This document shows, one piece after another, positions 35,628 through 46,548 of a stretch of DNA of 64,000 bases. Made by a program: the position numbers and the translations under genes. The notes under the pieces are model-generated. The model was not told the origin of the DNA and made no database searches. It was given only the letters and a program-made list of their open reading frames with translations. How positions within the stretch are numbered: position 1 is the first letter of the stretch; each line of letters begins with the position of its first letter. Source of the DNA: Cohnella sp. CFH 77786 (lineage in GTDB: Bacteria; Bacillota; Bacilli; Paenibacillales; Paenibacillaceae); NCBI RefSeq assembly GCF_019400745.1, contig NZ_WJIB01000002.1:124001-188000 (forward strand). Reading direction: 5' to 3'.

Positions 35628-37158
35628 AGTGTTGATTGTGGATGACGAACCGATGATCCGGGAAGGGCTTCGAACGATTATCGACTGGGAATCGTACGGT
35701 TTTCGCGTGGTCGGCGACGCGTCGGGCGGTGTGGAGGCTTTGGCCAAGCATCTGCAACTGTCCCCGGATCTGATGGTCGTGGATATTAAAATGCCGGGCA
35801 TGAACGGTCTGCAAGTGATCGAAGAAGTCAGGAAAGTCGATGAGAAGTGCTGCTTTGTCATCTTGAGCGGTTATTCCGATTTTGCTTACGCCAAGCAAGC
35901 GATCGGCTACGGTGTGAAGGGCTATTTGCTGAAGCCGATCAACAAGAAAGAATTGGGGCTCTTGGTGAAGCAAATCGGCGAGTATATCCTCGACCGGATC
36001 ATCGCGGAGCGGAAAATGAAACAAGCCCAGACCGTCCGTCGGGCTGAGCTGCTGAAAGCCGTCCTCGTGAATGATCCGAACAGGCGGATGCTGGCAAACC
36101 ATTTGCAGGAATTGAAAGGCTTTCTCGGCGGTTCCGGCAAACAGTTTCAAATTACTCTCTTTCGGTTTAACCCCGGGGAAACGGGGGATTCCGCGGCAGC
36201 TAAGACTCTGTTTGAGGAAGCCTTGTTCGAGTATGTGGAGGACAGGAATATCGGCTGGGTATTTCCAGTCGGAACGGATATGGGTGTATTGCTTATTGAC
36301 CGCAACGCCCAGGATGAATTTAACGGGAATGGGCTGCGGAACATCCAGGCGGCATTCCATTCGGGCTCAACGTTTACGGCGGCTTCGGGACAGATCGTGG
36401 GGGATGTGGAAGCGCTAATCCACAGCTATAGGACGGCGAAAGATCTGATGAACCGCAGCTTTTGGCTTGCGCCGGGCAAGATCCACGGACAACGGGCCGA
36501 GGAGCAGAAGGTCCGGGAGCCGGCCCCCGAGCCTGACATCCAAGCCCTGGCCAGTCGGATCTATTATGCGCTGGAGATCGGAAACGCGGGAAATATCTGC
36601 AGCGTGCTGAAGGAAGCGGCCGACCAAATCAGCCATTACGACCAGACAGAGCTTGCGGTGAAATCAAGCTTCGCCAAACTCGCCGTACATGTCGTGAAGT
36701 TGGCAGCCGTCTCCGGCCGGCAGCCGGCCATCGATCCTTGTCTTTCCATGATTGCGAACATGCATAAACACCGTCATCTCTCCGGCTTGATCGAAGAGAT
36801 GGAACACCGGTTTCTTCGACTCTCGATCGAGATGAGGGGAACAGGCAGCTCTGAACCCATCATGAAGCAAATGACGGATTTCATCGATAGAAACTATAAG
36901 GATCCTCTGAGGCTGGAAACCTTGGCCGAGCTGTTTAACTATCACAGCGGTTATTTGGGCCGAATGTTCAAAAACCATACCGGTCTAAGCTTTAACGCCT
37001 ATTTGGATAAAGTGCGCATCGAACGCGCGATCCAGCTGCTTCGCGAGGGCTGCAAGGTGCGCGAGGCGGCCGAACGGGTCGGGTACCCGAACGCGGATTA
37101 TTTCCATCTGAAATTCAAGAAGTATACCGGCATGTCGCCTTCTTCTTATAAAGCTTGA
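35602..37158 (+). CDS. YesN-type response regulator with AraC output (module 2)
   Basis: 518 residues. Receiver domain (VDDEP; phospho-acceptor Asp61 in VVDIKMP; LLKPIN), middle region, and a C-terminal AraC DNA-binding domain (ETLAELFNYHSGYLGRMFKNH, then AAERVGYPNADYFHLKFKKYTG). TTG start at 35602 with GGGAGG eight bases upstream, inside the end of the kinase gene. Its 3' end overlaps the convergent AraC gene by 13 bases. Probable targets: the module 2 importer and the GH2/GH95 genes. Confidence 0.93.
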   Translation: METQAKALKVLIVDDEPMIREGLRTIIDWESYGFRVVGDASGGVEALAKHLQLSPDLMVVDIKMPGMNGLQVIEEVRKVDEKCCFVILSGYSDFAYAKQAIGYGVKGYLLKPINKKELGLLVKQIGEYILDRIIAERKMKQAQTVRRAELLKAVLVNDPNRRMLANHLQELKGFLGGSGKQFQITLFRFNPGETGDSAAAKTLFEEALFEYVEDRNIGWVFPVGTDMGVLLIDRNAQDEFNGNGLRNIQAAFHSGSTFTAASGQIVGDVEALIHSYRTAKDLMNRSFWLAPGKIHGQRAEEQKVREPAPEPDIQALASRIYYALEIGNAGNICSVLKEAADQISHYDQTELAVKSSFAKLAVHVVKLAAVSGRQPAIDPCLSMIANMHKHRHLSGLIEEMEHRFLRLSIEMRGTGSSEPIMKQMTDFIDRNYKDPLRLETLAELFNYHSGYLGRMFKNHTGLSFNAYLDKVRIERAIQLLREGCKVREAAERVGYPNADYFHLKFKKYTGMSPSSYKA

Positions 37159-37994
37159 AGCTGGGAATGATTTTTTCGGAACTCGCTTGGCGTGATGCCT
37201 TCCAACTCCATGAATATTTTGTTGAAGTAGCTCGGGTTGGGATAGCCCGATGCGATTGAAATCTTGTTGATGGGCATCGACGGGTCGCTGAGCAGCAGAT
37301 GTTTACTGATTTGAATTCTGCACTTGGTTATATAGGAGAGCGGCGTCATCTTCGTAATTTTTTTAAACAGGCTGCAAAAATAATTCGGTGTCAGGCCCGC
37401 TTCCGACGCCCATCTTTCCAAATCATAGGGAAGATGGGCGTCTTTGCGCATTAGAGGTAGAAGTTGAATGACCTTCTCGATGTTTCCCTTTCCTTTCCTG
37501 TTGGCAAAAGGGATCGCGTTGCTGATGAATTCAATCAGTACGGCATAGGTAAGTGCGGATAGCTTGGTCGGTCGGGAGATATTAAACTGCTCTACTTCTT
37601 CGATGAGATCGAGGAAAGATCGCTCTAACAGTTCGCTCTCGTTCATGAACCAGAGGGAGGATTCGTGAAAGCCCCTTTCCAATAGGAAATCCGTCAGTTT
37701 GTTGCCGTTGAATTGCATCCAGTAGATATCCCAACTTTCGTCATTCGACATATGGTAACTCATTTTCTGATACGGAACGTGTAGAAAAACATCTCCTTGC
37801 TTCAAGGCGTAGACCGTGTTATCGATCTCCAGATACCCCTTGCCGCCTACGATAAAATGCAAGCTGAAATCTTTCACACCTTCTTCACGGAGGACGTAGT
37901 GTTTGTCGGGACGAGTATATTTGCCTACGGAATGCGGGAAACAAAAGAAATTGAGTTCATCGAACGGCGGCAAAAAATAATGACGAAACATCAT
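37146..37994 (-). CDS. AraC-family regulator with cupin sensor (module 2)
   Basis: About 282 residues: N-terminal cupin-type sugar-sensing domain (SLHFIVGGKGYLEID, GDVFLHVP) and C-terminal double helix-turn-helix (AGLTPNYFCSLFKKITKM; KISIASGYPNPSYFNKIFMELEG). I start it at the ATG at 37994 (AAAGGGG upstream, usual family length); a TTG at 38030 is also in frame. Divergent from the GH2 gene, which it probably controls. A decayed copy lies at 16145-16575. Confidence 0.9.
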   Translation of the reverse strand: MMFRHYFLPPFDELNFFCFPHSVGKYTRPDKHYVLREEGVKDFSLHFIVGGKGYLEIDNTVYALKQGDVFLHVPYQKMSYHMSNDESWDIYWMQFNGNKLTDFLLERGFHESSLWFMNESELLERSFLDLIEEVEQFNISRPTKLSALTYAVLIEFISNAIPFANRKGKGNIEKVIQLLPLMRKDAHLPYDLERWASEAGLTPNYFCSLFKKITKMTPLSYITKCRIQISKHLLLSDPSMPINKISIASGYPNPSYFNKIFMELEGITPSEFRKNHSQLQAL

Positions 37995-38146
37995 GAGATA
38001 GACGAACCCCTTTCCGCTCTTATGTGTCAATAAAACGTAATATCGTTATATACTAAGTATTATTATATTATTTAATATAGCATATCCGTTATTATATAAT
38101 TCATTTAGAAAATAATTTTGTTATAAAGATGGGGCTGGGGACAATC

Positions 38147-40816
38147 ATGAAATGCAACAACATCCGATCATCCAACCTATTGAATCGGGAATGGAGGTTC
38201 ATTCGCGGAGACTGGGAAGGATTCCACGAGAACGGTCCGGAACAACCGGATTATGATGACTCCTCATGGTGCCATATTGGATTGCCGCATTCGTTCAGTA
38301 TTCCATATTATATGGAGAATGAATGGTACGTGGGATACGGATGGTACCGAAAGCATATCAAGTGGGTTCCGGAATGGGAGAACAAAATGATAAGTCTGGA
38401 ATTCGAAGGCGTATTTCAGGTCGCAGAGATATTCGTGAATGGAACCATTGCCGGGAAGCATGAAGGCGGGTATACGGGATTCAGTCTGAATATCACCCGA
38501 CTGCTGAAGCAAGGGGACAACCTCATCGCCGTTCGAGTTAATAACCATTGGAACGGACAGCTTGCTCCACGTGCCGGAGAGCACACGTTTTCCGGAGGAA
38601 TCTATCGTGACGTGAGCTTAACGATCACGAATCCGGTTCATATTGCCTGGAACGGTACTTTTGTATCTACGCCGCTGCTGGAAGCGAGCAAGGATCATGT
38701 TATGATGCAGGTGCGCATGCAAACGGAGGTTGACAATCATACGGATTCGGACGCGCATGCCATGGTTCGTACCGTTGTGAAGGATCATCAGGGTTTAAAG
38801 CTGATAGAGCTGGAAAGCACAGCCGTTGTGCCGGCCTGGGGAAGGCAGCGGATTGAAGCCGTAAGCGAGACGATTGACAATCCCCGGCTCTGGTCCCCTG
38901 ATGACCCGTATCTGTATCATGTTACCACTGAAATCATCAAGGATGGAGCGGTGGAGGATCTTGTAGAAGAAACAATGGGATTCCGGTGGATGGAGTGGAC
39001 CGCTGACGAAGGATTTTTCTTAAACGGCAAGCATGTGTACTTGAACGGGGCGAACGTTCACCAGGATCAAGCCGGCTGGGGTGATGCGGTTACCCAAGCA
39101 GCCATATACCGGGACGTTCGAATGATCAAGGAGGCCGGTATGAACTTCATTCGCGGCAGCCACTACCCCCATCATCCCGCTTTTGCCCGGGCTTGCGACC
39201 ATTACGGCATTCTGTTCTGGTCGGAAGCGACCTTCTGGGGAATCGGCGGAACGGCCGGCGACACGGGGGAGCAGACACATTGGGGGAAATGCAGCGCTTA
39301 TCCGGTACTGGAAGCGCACCAACAAGGCTTTGAACAAAGCGCCATTCAGCAGTTGCGCGAAATGATCCGCATCAACCGGAACCGTCCTAGCATTATCGTC
39401 TGGAGCATGTGCAATGAGCCGTTCTTCAGCCACGAATCCGTCAGGGAGAAGGCGATTGGTCTCATTCGGAAAATGGTGGAAGTATCGCACGAGGAAGATC
39501 CGACACGCAAAGCGGCGGCAGGCGGCGCCCAAAGGTGGGATTTGGACCGGCCGGACTTCTCGGATGTGGCGGGGCTGAATGGCGACGGGGGAAGCTTCTA
39601 TCTGAAATGGGATGGCGATGATCGCGTCGACGACCCGGAGGCGGATCGGCCGGCGTGCCCCCAGGTCATCTCCGAATACGGCAGCCAGGTGATGAACCGG
39701 CCTGGCCAATATCGTCCGTTTTACGATCACGTTTCGGCGAGCCGGACCGTTCCTTACCGTTATGCCGCGCCCCGGTGGCGTTGCGGACAAGCCGTTTGGT
39801 GCGGCTTCCATCATGGCAGTCTGGCGGGCGATATGGGGCACATGGGCATTATCGATTACTACCGGCTTCCCCTGCGCAGCTGGTACTGGTACCGGTTTAA
39901 TTATTCAGCGAATCTTGGGGGTGCGGATGCCGGCGATCTTGGCTATTTAGGCATCCAGCCGCCTGCTGCCGGCGATGCCGAACCGGCGTGGCCGAAGCCG
40001 GGAACGCCCAAGCGGATCAAGCTTTATCCGGGCGTCGGCAGCAGTACCGCGATAAGAAATGACGGAACCGACGATACGCAGCTCATCATAGAACTCGTGG
40101 ACGAACACGGGAACCGCGTGGATGCCACGGCGGATGTAACGCTGACAGTCGTATCCGGTCCCGGTCAATTCCCTTCCTATCATCCAAAACGCATAGATAC
40201 CGAAACGGGACTTGTCATCATCGAAGGACTTGGGGCCATTACTTTTCGTTCCTACTATGCGGGCGAAACGGTCATAGCGGCTACCGCACCCGGGTTGCAA
40301 GGAGCGTCCTTCGTTATCGCAACGGCAGGCGACGACGGCGGTATGGAACCGGACATGACGATCCCTCAAGTACGGACGGGAACGGTCCGTGCGGCCTCCA
40401 TCGATACGGAATGGCTCGATCTGGCTACGCACCGGCCCAACCGGGCAAGCAGCGAAGCGAAGGGACACGGCAAAAGCAACGCCAACAACGCCGACCGCAG
40501 CACATCATGGAGAGCCAGCGGCACCAACTCCGGAGAATGGTGGATGCTGGATCTGGAAGGCGTCAAATATCCGAAACGGATCGAGCTGGAGTTTGATACG
40601 AAAGGGACTTATCAGTTTGTCCTCATCGGATCGAGCAACGGAAATCATTGGCAAACGCTGCTTGATTATCGTCAGAACCATGATGCGATCGACGCCGTCG
40701 CGGAACTTCTTGAGCCTAATGCTTGCCGATATGTGAAACTCTTATTCACGGATTTGCCGGCGGGAGTACCGGCAAATCTGAAATCGTTCGGACTGTACGG
40801 CTTGAACATGGAATAG
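38147..40816 (+). CDS. GH2 beta-galactosidase-type enzyme with C-terminal discoidin domain
   Basis: About 889 residues, no signal peptide. Order: GH2 sugar-binding domain (about 10-170), Ig-like domain (about 175-290), TIM barrel (about 290-590) with acid/base Glu424 (MCNEPFF) and nucleophile Glu510 (VISEYGS), Ig-like domains (about 630-730), and an F5/8-type discoidin (CBM32-like) domain (about 755-889). The family covers beta-galactosidases, mannosidases and glucuronidases; the local context favours galactosidase. Start is uncertain between 38129 and 38147; only the latter has a G-rich tract (CTGGGG) before it. The AT-rich gap upstream is the divergent promoter region shared with the AraC gene. 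A polysaccharide-binding tail on an apparently cytoplasmic enzyme is unusual. Confidence 0.9.
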   Translation: MKCNNIRSSNLLNREWRFIRGDWEGFHENGPEQPDYDDSSWCHIGLPHSFSIPYYMENEWYVGYGWYRKHIKWVPEWENKMISLEFEGVFQVAEIFVNGTIAGKHEGGYTGFSLNITRLLKQGDNLIAVRVNNHWNGQLAPRAGEHTFSGGIYRDVSLTITNPVHIAWNGTFVSTPLLEASKDHVMMQVRMQTEVDNHTDSDAHAMVRTVVKDHQGLKLIELESTAVVPAWGRQRIEAVSETIDNPRLWSPDDPYLYHVTTEIIKDGAVEDLVEETMGFRWMEWTADEGFFLNGKHVYLNGANVHQDQAGWGDAVTQAAIYRDVRMIKEAGMNFIRGSHYPHHPAFARACDHYGILFWSEATFWGIGGTAGDTGEQTHWGKCSAYPVLEAHQQGFEQSAIQQLREMIRINRNRPSIIVWSMCNEPFFSHESVREKAIGLIRKMVEVSHEEDPTRKAAAGGAQRWDLDRPDFSDVAGLNGDGGSFYLKWDGDDRVDDPEADRPACPQVISEYGSQVMNRPGQYRPFYDHVSASRTVPYRYAAPRWRCGQAVWCGFHHGSLAGDMGHMGIIDYYRLPLRSWYWYRFNYSANLGGADAGDLGYLGIQPPAAGDAEPAWPKPGTPKRIKLYPGVGSSTAIRNDGTDDTQLIIELVDEHGNRVDATADVTLTVVSGPGQFPSYHPKRIDTETGLVIIEGLGAITFRSYYAGETVIAATAPGLQGASFVIATAGDDGGMEPDMTIPQVRTGTVRAASIDTEWLDLATHRPNRASSEAKGHGKSNANNADRSTSWRASGTNSGEWWMLDLEGVKYPKRIELEFDTKGTYQFVLIGSSNGNHWQTLLDYRQNHDAIDAVAELLEPNACRYVKLLFTDLPAGVPANLKSFGLYGLNME

Positions 40817-40851
40817 ACAGGGAATCGATTCATGGAGGCTGACAAAATCAG

Positions 40852-43233
40852 ATGAACATTCAATTTCACTCGCCCGCCGTTTACTGGGTTGAGGCGCTCC
40901 CCGTCGGCAATGGCAGACTCGGCGCGATGGTCTTCGGAGGGATTGAGAAAGAACGCATCGCGTTGAATGAGGATACACTCTGGTCCGGTTACCCCAAGGA
41001 TTGGAACAATCCGGGGGCGAAAGAAGCGTTGCCGAAAGTACGGGAGCTGATCGCGCAAGAAAAGTACGGGGAAGCGGATCGGCTCTGCAAGGAAATGATG
41101 GGGCCGTATACGCAATCCTATTTGCCTTTCGGCGATTTGCACATCGTGATGGAACACGGTCAGGTAAGCCGCTGGGGGGGGTATAGCCGAAAGCTCGATC
41201 TCTCGACCGGAATTGCGACCGTAGACTACAACGTAGGCGGCGTTCATTACACGCGGGAAATATTCGCCTCGCATCCCGATCAGGCGATTGTCGTGCGATT
41301 AACGGCGGGCAAGGAGGGCTTCCTGAGCTTCCGGGCCAAGCTGGACAGTCCGCTCCGATACACGTCGAAAGCGGATGGCGATCACTTTACGATATCCGGC
41401 CACGCGCCGGAGCACGTTGAGCCCAGTTACCGCGATGCGGAATATCCTGTGCAATATGGCGATCCGGTAGCCTCCAAAGGGTTGAAATTCCACGGACGCC
41501 TGGCGGTCGTACAAGATGGAGGAACGGCGCGGGCCGATACGGACGGCTTGCATGTCATCGGAGCGACGGTTGCGACTTTGTACTTCAGCGCGGCGACCAG
41601 CTTTGACTTCGGGCTTGGCGCAAGCAGCCCCGAACGCGATCCGGGACAATCGACCGCCGAAGCGATTCGTTCCGTATGCGGGAAGGGATATACGGATGTC
41701 CTTCATCGTCATCTGGACGATCATGGCAAGCTATTCGGCAGGGTTGCCCTGCATCTGGGCGAAAGCAAAGCTCCCTCGGATATGCCTACGGATCGGCGCA
41801 TTGCCGAATACGGCAGCAGCGATCCGGGTCTGGTGGAGCTGTTGTTCCATTATGGCCGATACCTGCTTATTGCCAGCTCGCGCCTGGGAACCAGTCCGGC
41901 CAATCTTCAAGGCATATGGAACGAAGAGACGAGGGCGCCATGGAGCAGCAACTATACGCTGAATATTAACGCGGAAATGAACTATTGGCCCGCTGAAACG
42001 TGCAATTTGGCGGAGCTGCACGAGCCGTTGATCGATTTCATCGGCAGACTGGCCGTTAACGGCAAGAAGACGGCGGAAACGAACTATGGCGCAAGGGGAT
42101 GGGTTGCGCACCATAATTCGGATTTGTGGGGACAAACGGCGCCGGTGGGCGATTTTGGAGACGGAGACCCGGTTTGGGCGTACTGGCCGATGGGCGGCGT
42201 ATGGTTGACTCAGCATCTGTGGGAGCATTACGCGTTTAGTGGGGACGAAGCCTATTTACGGAATACAGCATACCCGATCATGAAGGAAGCGGCGTTGTTC
42301 TGTCTGGATTGGCTGATCGAGAATAAGGACGGTCACTTCATCACCTCGCCTTCCACCTCCCCGGAGCAAAAATTTCTGTTTGGGGATAAGCGCCATGCCG
42401 TAAGCGAAGCAACAACGATGGATTTGTCCCTGATCGCGGAATTATTCGACAACTGCATACTGTCGGCACAGCAGTTGAAGATCGACGAAGACTTCGCCCG
42501 GAACCTTCAGGAAACAAAGCAACGGCTGCTGCCCCTGCAGATCGGCAAGCGAGGTCAATTGCAGGAATGGTCCCAAGACTTCGAAGGCGAAGATGTGCAT
42601 CACCGGCACGTTTCCCATCTTGTAGGAATATACCCCGGGCGGTTTATCACGGAGCAGTCTGCACCCGACCTCTTCCATGCGGCGAAGAAATCGCTTGAAA
42701 TCAGAGGAGACGGAGGTACGGGGTGGAGCCTTGGCTGGAAGATCGGCCTATGGGCCAGATTCAAGGACGGCAATCGCGCGGAACGGTTAATCTCGAACTT
42801 GCTCACACTCGTGAAGAGTGACGCACCGCTCAATATGGACATAGGCGGCGTGTACGCCAATTTGTTCGACGCGCATCCTCCTTTCCAGATCGACGGTAAC
42901 TTTGCCGCAACGGCGGGAATCGCCGAGATGCTGCTGCAATCTCATCAGGGATGCCTGGAGTTCTTGCCGGCGTTGCCCGATTCCTGGAAGAACGGGTATG
43001 TCAGAGGATTGCGGGGCAGAGGCGGATACGAGGTCGATCTGGAGTGGACGAACGGGGTTTTGTCGAAGGCAGAGATCTCTGCCTCCATCACGCAGACATG
43101 CGAAGTGTCGGTTAAACGGGCGATCCGGGTTACCCAGGACGGCCAAGAAGTAAATAAGGTTGAACTGGAAAACGGTCGTGTCGGATTCCGTACAGAATGC
43201 GGTAAACGATACGTCATACTGGCTACGGAATAG
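40852..43233 (+). CDS. GH95 alpha-L-fucosidase-family enzyme
   Basis: Complete GH95 protein, 793 residues, no signal peptide. Members remove alpha-1,2-L-fucose (some act on L-galactose) by inversion. By analogy with the Bifidobacterium enzyme AfcA, the catalytic residues are Asn371 and Asn373 (NINAEMNYW), acid Glu572 ([13 protein letters not shown]) and Asp681 (PPFQIDGNF); HHRHVSHL is also present. ATG at 40852 after GGAGG, 36 bases past the GH2 stop, so co-transcribed with it. The pair fits removal of Fuc-Gal side chains from xyloglucan. It is the intact relative of the broken gene at 25592. Confidence 0.94.
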   Translation: MNIQFHSPAVYWVEALPVGNGRLGAMVFGGIEKERIALNEDTLWSGYPKDWNNPGAKEALPKVRELIAQEKYGEADRLCKEMMGPYTQSYLPFGDLHIVMEHGQVSRWGGYSRKLDLSTGIATVDYNVGGVHYTREIFASHPDQAIVVRLTAGKEGFLSFRAKLDSPLRYTSKADGDHFTISGHAPEHVEPSYRDAEYPVQYGDPVASKGLKFHGRLAVVQDGGTARADTDGLHVIGATVATLYFSAATSFDFGLGASSPERDPGQSTAEAIRSVCGKGYTDVLHRHLDDHGKLFGRVALHLGESKAPSDMPTDRRIAEYGSSDPGLVELLFHYGRYLLIASSRLGTSPANLQGIWNEETRAPWSSNYTLNINAEMNYWPAETCNLAELHEPLIDFIGRLAVNGKKTAETNYGARGWVAHHNSDLWGQTAPVGDFGDGDPVWAYWPMGGVWLTQHLWEHYAFSGDEAYLRNTAYPIMKEAALFCLDWLIENKDGHFITSPSTSPEQKFLFGDKRHAVSEATTMDLSLIAELFDNCILSAQQLKIDEDFARNLQETKQRLLPLQIGKRGQLQEWSQDFEGEDVHHRHVSHLVGIYPGRFITEQSAPDLFHAAKKSLEIRGDGGTGWSLGWKIGLWARFKDGNRAERLISNLLTLVKSDAPLNMDIGGVYANLFDAHPPFQIDGNFAATAGIAEMLLQSHQGCLEFLPALPDSWKNGYVRGLRGRGGYEVDLEWTNGVLSKAEISASITQTCEVSVKRAIRVTQDGQEVNKVELENGRVGFRTECGKRYVILATE

Positions 43234-43251
43234 GATTGGAAGGCGAGAGGT

Positions 43252-43289
43252 TAAGGGGATGAAGCGTTCATTGCGCATCATCCCCTGTT
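43252..43289 (+). terminator. hairpin after GH95
   Basis: AAGGGGATGA and TCATCCCCT pair around a loop containing GCG; only a short T-rich tail. Separates module 2 from the module 3 kinase gene. Confidence 0.5.
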
Positions 43290-43354
43290 CTTATACCTAC
43301 GCACTCAGGTTATACTGATGCTAAAAATGATAAAGGCGGGGAAAGAAACCATCC

Positions 43355-45109
43355 ATGGACCGATTTCGCAAGCTCAGCTTGATCAGACAAATCCTGTTTC
43401 TGATATTGATCATGATGGTCATTCTTCTGATTTCATTCATCATTACGAACCAAATCGCAAAGCGGATCGTCGAGAGAAAGGTTACGGACTCCGTCGATAA
43501 AATACTGCTTCAGGCGGAAGAGAAGATGACCAGCTTTTATGCGGATATGAGCGAAATCTCGACATCGCTGCTCTACAGTCCGACCATTCAAACCGCGTTG
43601 ACTGTGGAAGATAAGGTGACCCTGGTTCTCATGAATCCGGATTTGACATCGATGTTCGCCAACACGATGGCGCTGAAAGAAAATATTCGAGGCATACGTC
43701 TTTATAACAACGAAGGAACGATGCTGGCCATAGCTGGCAAGGAAATCGGCGATTCCGCTAAGCTTCCGGTCCAAAAGACCGAGTATTCCGGCTTATTATC
43801 GACGGACGGTCCCCATTATACGATCACCGTTCCGATCTATAACCTGAAGAGCCTCCAGATTCAAGACTATATGGGAGCATGCGTATTCAGCATGGATGTA
43901 AGCAATTTCAACAGCATCCTGCAAAATACGAAGATCACCCCCAGCTCCCGCTTTCTGCTCCTAGATCAGAACAACAAAATTCTGGCGAGCGAAGGAGCCG
44001 TGTCCAATATCGATCCGATTGATTTGGCGGAATGGAAGGACGATAAACGGTACATCGTGCAGTCGGTTACGCTTCCCCACACCGGTTGGAAGCTAATCAA
44101 TATTATCCCGAAGGACGAGCTGCTGCGGGATTTGGATACGATACAAAGACTGAATATCGCGACCTACCTGGTTATGTCCGGCATGCTCGGTTTGTTTCTG
44201 CTGCTATTTTTCTCCCGGATCATGAGGCCGATCAAAGCGTTGATGGATTTCATGAGGTCTTATTCGAAGATGGGAAGCGATTCGCGCTTCACCATCGAGT
44301 ACCATAACGAAATCGGCGTGCTCGCATCCCATTTGAATAAAATGCTGGACGAAATCGATGCCCTGGGCCAAGAAGTCCAGCTTACGCAAAAACAAAAATA
44401 TGAAATCGAAATCGCCAAGAAGCAGATGGAAATATCGGCATTCCGCAATCAGATCAACCCACACTTTTTGTACAATACGCTGGAATGCATCCGCGCTTTG
44501 GCCTTACACAATAAGGGCGAGGAGATTGCGGATATATCGGCCTCCTTATCCAATATGTTCCGATACTCGGTGAAAGGCAACGATTTCGTGACGATTCGGG
44601 ATGAAATTACGCATGTCAAGGAATATGCCCAAATTATCGGGCTCCGATTTGCGGGAAGGATTCAGGTGGAAGTCGAAGCCGACGAAGGCTTGCTCGATAG
44701 GAAGACGCTAAAAATGCTGCTGCAGCCGATTGTCGAGAACGCCGTCTTTCACGGCTTGGAGAGAAAAAGAGGCAAAGGCGTCGTCCGGCTAACGGTACAA
44801 CCGCTCTCAGACAACCGGATTCAATATACCGTACAAGACAACGGCTGCGGCATGGAGGAGGAACAGGTGCAGGAGCTGCTGCAACGTCTGAGGAATTCAG
44901 ATGCGCTCGTACCTGAGGCGAAGGGTGACAAGCAAGGCATAGGGCTTGCCAATATTTATCGAAGAATAAAGCTGTTCTACGGCGATGCGGCGGAGATGGA
45001 CATTCAAAGTCAGCTAAATGCCGAAACGATAATCAGGATAGCCATTCCGGCGCATGATAACGCGGAAGTAGAGGAGGGAACGAATCGTGTACAGGGTATT
45101 GATCGTTGA
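43355..45109 (+). CDS. YesM-type sensor histidine kinase (module 3)
   Basis: 584 residues: membrane helix (about 12-32), extracellular Cache-like domain, second helix (about 268-290), HAMP, phospho-accepting His370 (RNQINPHFLYNTLECIR), HATPase motifs ENAVFHGLE, DNGCGM, GIGLANIYRRI. More distant from the module 1 and 2 kinases than those are from each other. A TATACT at 43311 may be its -10. Overlaps the regulator gene by 23 bases. Confidence 0.93.
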   Translation: MDRFRKLSLIRQILFLILIMMVILLISFIITNQIAKRIVERKVTDSVDKILLQAEEKMTSFYADMSEISTSLLYSPTIQTALTVEDKVTLVLMNPDLTSMFANTMALKENIRGIRLYNNEGTMLAIAGKEIGDSAKLPVQKTEYSGLLSTDGPHYTITVPIYNLKSLQIQDYMGACVFSMDVSNFNSILQNTKITPSSRFLLLDQNNKILASEGAVSNIDPIDLAEWKDDKRYIVQSVTLPHTGWKLINIIPKDELLRDLDTIQRLNIATYLVMSGMLGLFLLLFFSRIMRPIKALMDFMRSYSKMGSDSRFTIEYHNEIGVLASHLNKMLDEIDALGQEVQLTQKQKYEIEIAKKQMEISAFRNQINPHFLYNTLECIRALALHNKGEEIADISASLSNMFRYSVKGNDFVTIRDEITHVKEYAQIIGLRFAGRIQVEVEADEGLLDRKTLKMLLQPIVENAVFHGLERKRGKGVVRLTVQPLSDNRIQYTVQDNGCGMEEEQVQELLQRLRNSDALVPEAKGDKQGIGLANIYRRIKLFYGDAAEMDIQSQLNAETIIRIAIPAHDNAEVEEGTNRVQGIDR

Positions 45110-46541
45110 CGATGAGCCTTGGGTTGCCAAAGGATTAATCGCCTTAATCGATTGGGAGAGCCTGGGCTACTTCGTTATTGGAGACGTCCACGACGGAATC
45201 GAGGCGATGGAAGCGATTCAGGAAATGAATCCCGATGTCGTTCTCTCGGATGTCCGCATGCCCGGATTAAACGGGATAGAGCTGATGGAAAGCATTCGTC
45301 ATCAGGGGCTTCATACGAAGGTCATCCTGATCAGCGGATATGCGGAGTTCAAATATGCGCAAAAAGCGATCCAGTTCGGGGCCTTCGATTATTTGCTCAA
45401 GCAGGTCAACAAAAATACGCTGACCGAAACCTTGCTGCGGCTAAAGAATGAGCTGGAGAACTTGCATAAAGGTCAACGCGAGCCGGATTTGCACCTCGAG
45501 GAACTGTTCGAATTGCTCGAACCCGACAACAACATCAAAATCAGCAATTTCATGATCCATCGGGGAATGGAATTCGAGTTTCCCCACTACCGTTTCATCA
45601 GCTGTTTATATCCGCATTCGTCTTCTCGGGATGCCGTCGCCGAGCAAGCGGCGCAGAAGGGGATCCATTGGGTCAGTTTTCGCACGGGGCAAAACAAACG
45701 ATCGTATCTGGTCAATTACGACGAACAGAAAAATCCGGTCGGCTTGCTCGATTTTATCTCGGGAAGCCTTGCCGGCGCTCAGTACGTGGGAATCAGCAGC
45801 ATCGGGCTTTACTCGACGCCCATCGGCAAGTTGTATCAAGAATCGGATATTGCTCTGTCCAGCTCTTCCTTTCTGCAGGAGAAGAGAATCGCCGAATACA
45901 AATCGACGGACCACGCATCGGCGTTGACCAAGCTGGTCCTTAAAATTGAGCTGGCCATTAAAGGATATAAACGGGACATCATAAGGGAAGGGCTGGACGA
46001 GCTGTGCGAGGAATGCGAAACGCGGAGCATGCCGATCGACCAAATCTCCGCGGTTTACAACCAGATCGTCTTGTTCGTCTACAAATATTACGGCAACAGC
46101 GATCTTGTTCAAGGCTTGGAGTACATGACCTATTCCCAAATCGTGCGGTCCTGCGAGTCGGTTCGGCAGCTCTTCGAAAGGATCGGCGTCATCTTCGAAC
46201 GGCAGTTGGACGAAGAGATGCAGCTCTCCAAAGAGACGGTGAAGAAAATCATCGATTACATCGATTCCAGCTATACGGAAGATATTTCGCTCAGCATGTT
46301 ATCCAGACAATTCAACGTCAGTCTCGGATATTTAAGCGCCTTGATCAAGAAGGAGACTGGAACGAATTATTCGGATTACGTGGTCGCCAGGAGATTGAGT
46401 TTGGCTAAGGAGCTGCTGAGCGATTCATCGTTGTCGATTCAGGAAATCGTGGAACGGGTAGGGTATAAAGATTACTTTCATTTCAACAAGCTGTTTAAGA
46501 AGCACTTCGGCCTCACGCCGAGCCAACACCGAAAAAGATAA
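45087..46541 (+). CDS. YesN-type response regulator with AraC output (module 3)
   Basis: 484 residues. Receiver with phospho-acceptor Asp55 (LSDVRMPG) and a C-terminal AraC domain (LSMLSRQFNVSLGYLSALIKKETG; IVERVGYKDYFHFNKLFKKHFGLTPSQHRKR). GTG at 45087 after GAGGAGGG. Pieces of its 3' end, and the DNA just after it, are repeated at 48793-48930, next to the binding-protein gene. Likely controls the GH78 gene and the module 3 importer, both of which carry the repeated leader. Confidence 0.93.
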   Translation: MYRVLIVDDEPWVAKGLIALIDWESLGYFVIGDVHDGIEAMEAIQEMNPDVVLSDVRMPGLNGIELMESIRHQGLHTKVILISGYAEFKYAQKAIQFGAFDYLLKQVNKNTLTETLLRLKNELENLHKGQREPDLHLEELFELLEPDNNIKISNFMIHRGMEFEFPHYRFISCLYPHSSSRDAVAEQAAQKGIHWVSFRTGQNKRSYLVNYDEQKNPVGLLDFISGSLAGAQYVGISSIGLYSTPIGKLYQESDIALSSSSFLQEKRIAEYKSTDHASALTKLVLKIELAIKGYKRDIIREGLDELCEECETRSMPIDQISAVYNQIVLFVYKYYGNSDLVQGLEYMTYSQIVRSCESVRQLFERIGVIFERQLDEEMQLSKETVKKIIDYIDSSYTEDISLSMLSRQFNVSLGYLSALIKKETGTNYSDYVVARRLSLAKELLSDSSLSIQEIVERVGYKDYFHFNKLFKKHFGLTPSQHRKR

Positions 46542-46548
46542 CCGCGCC

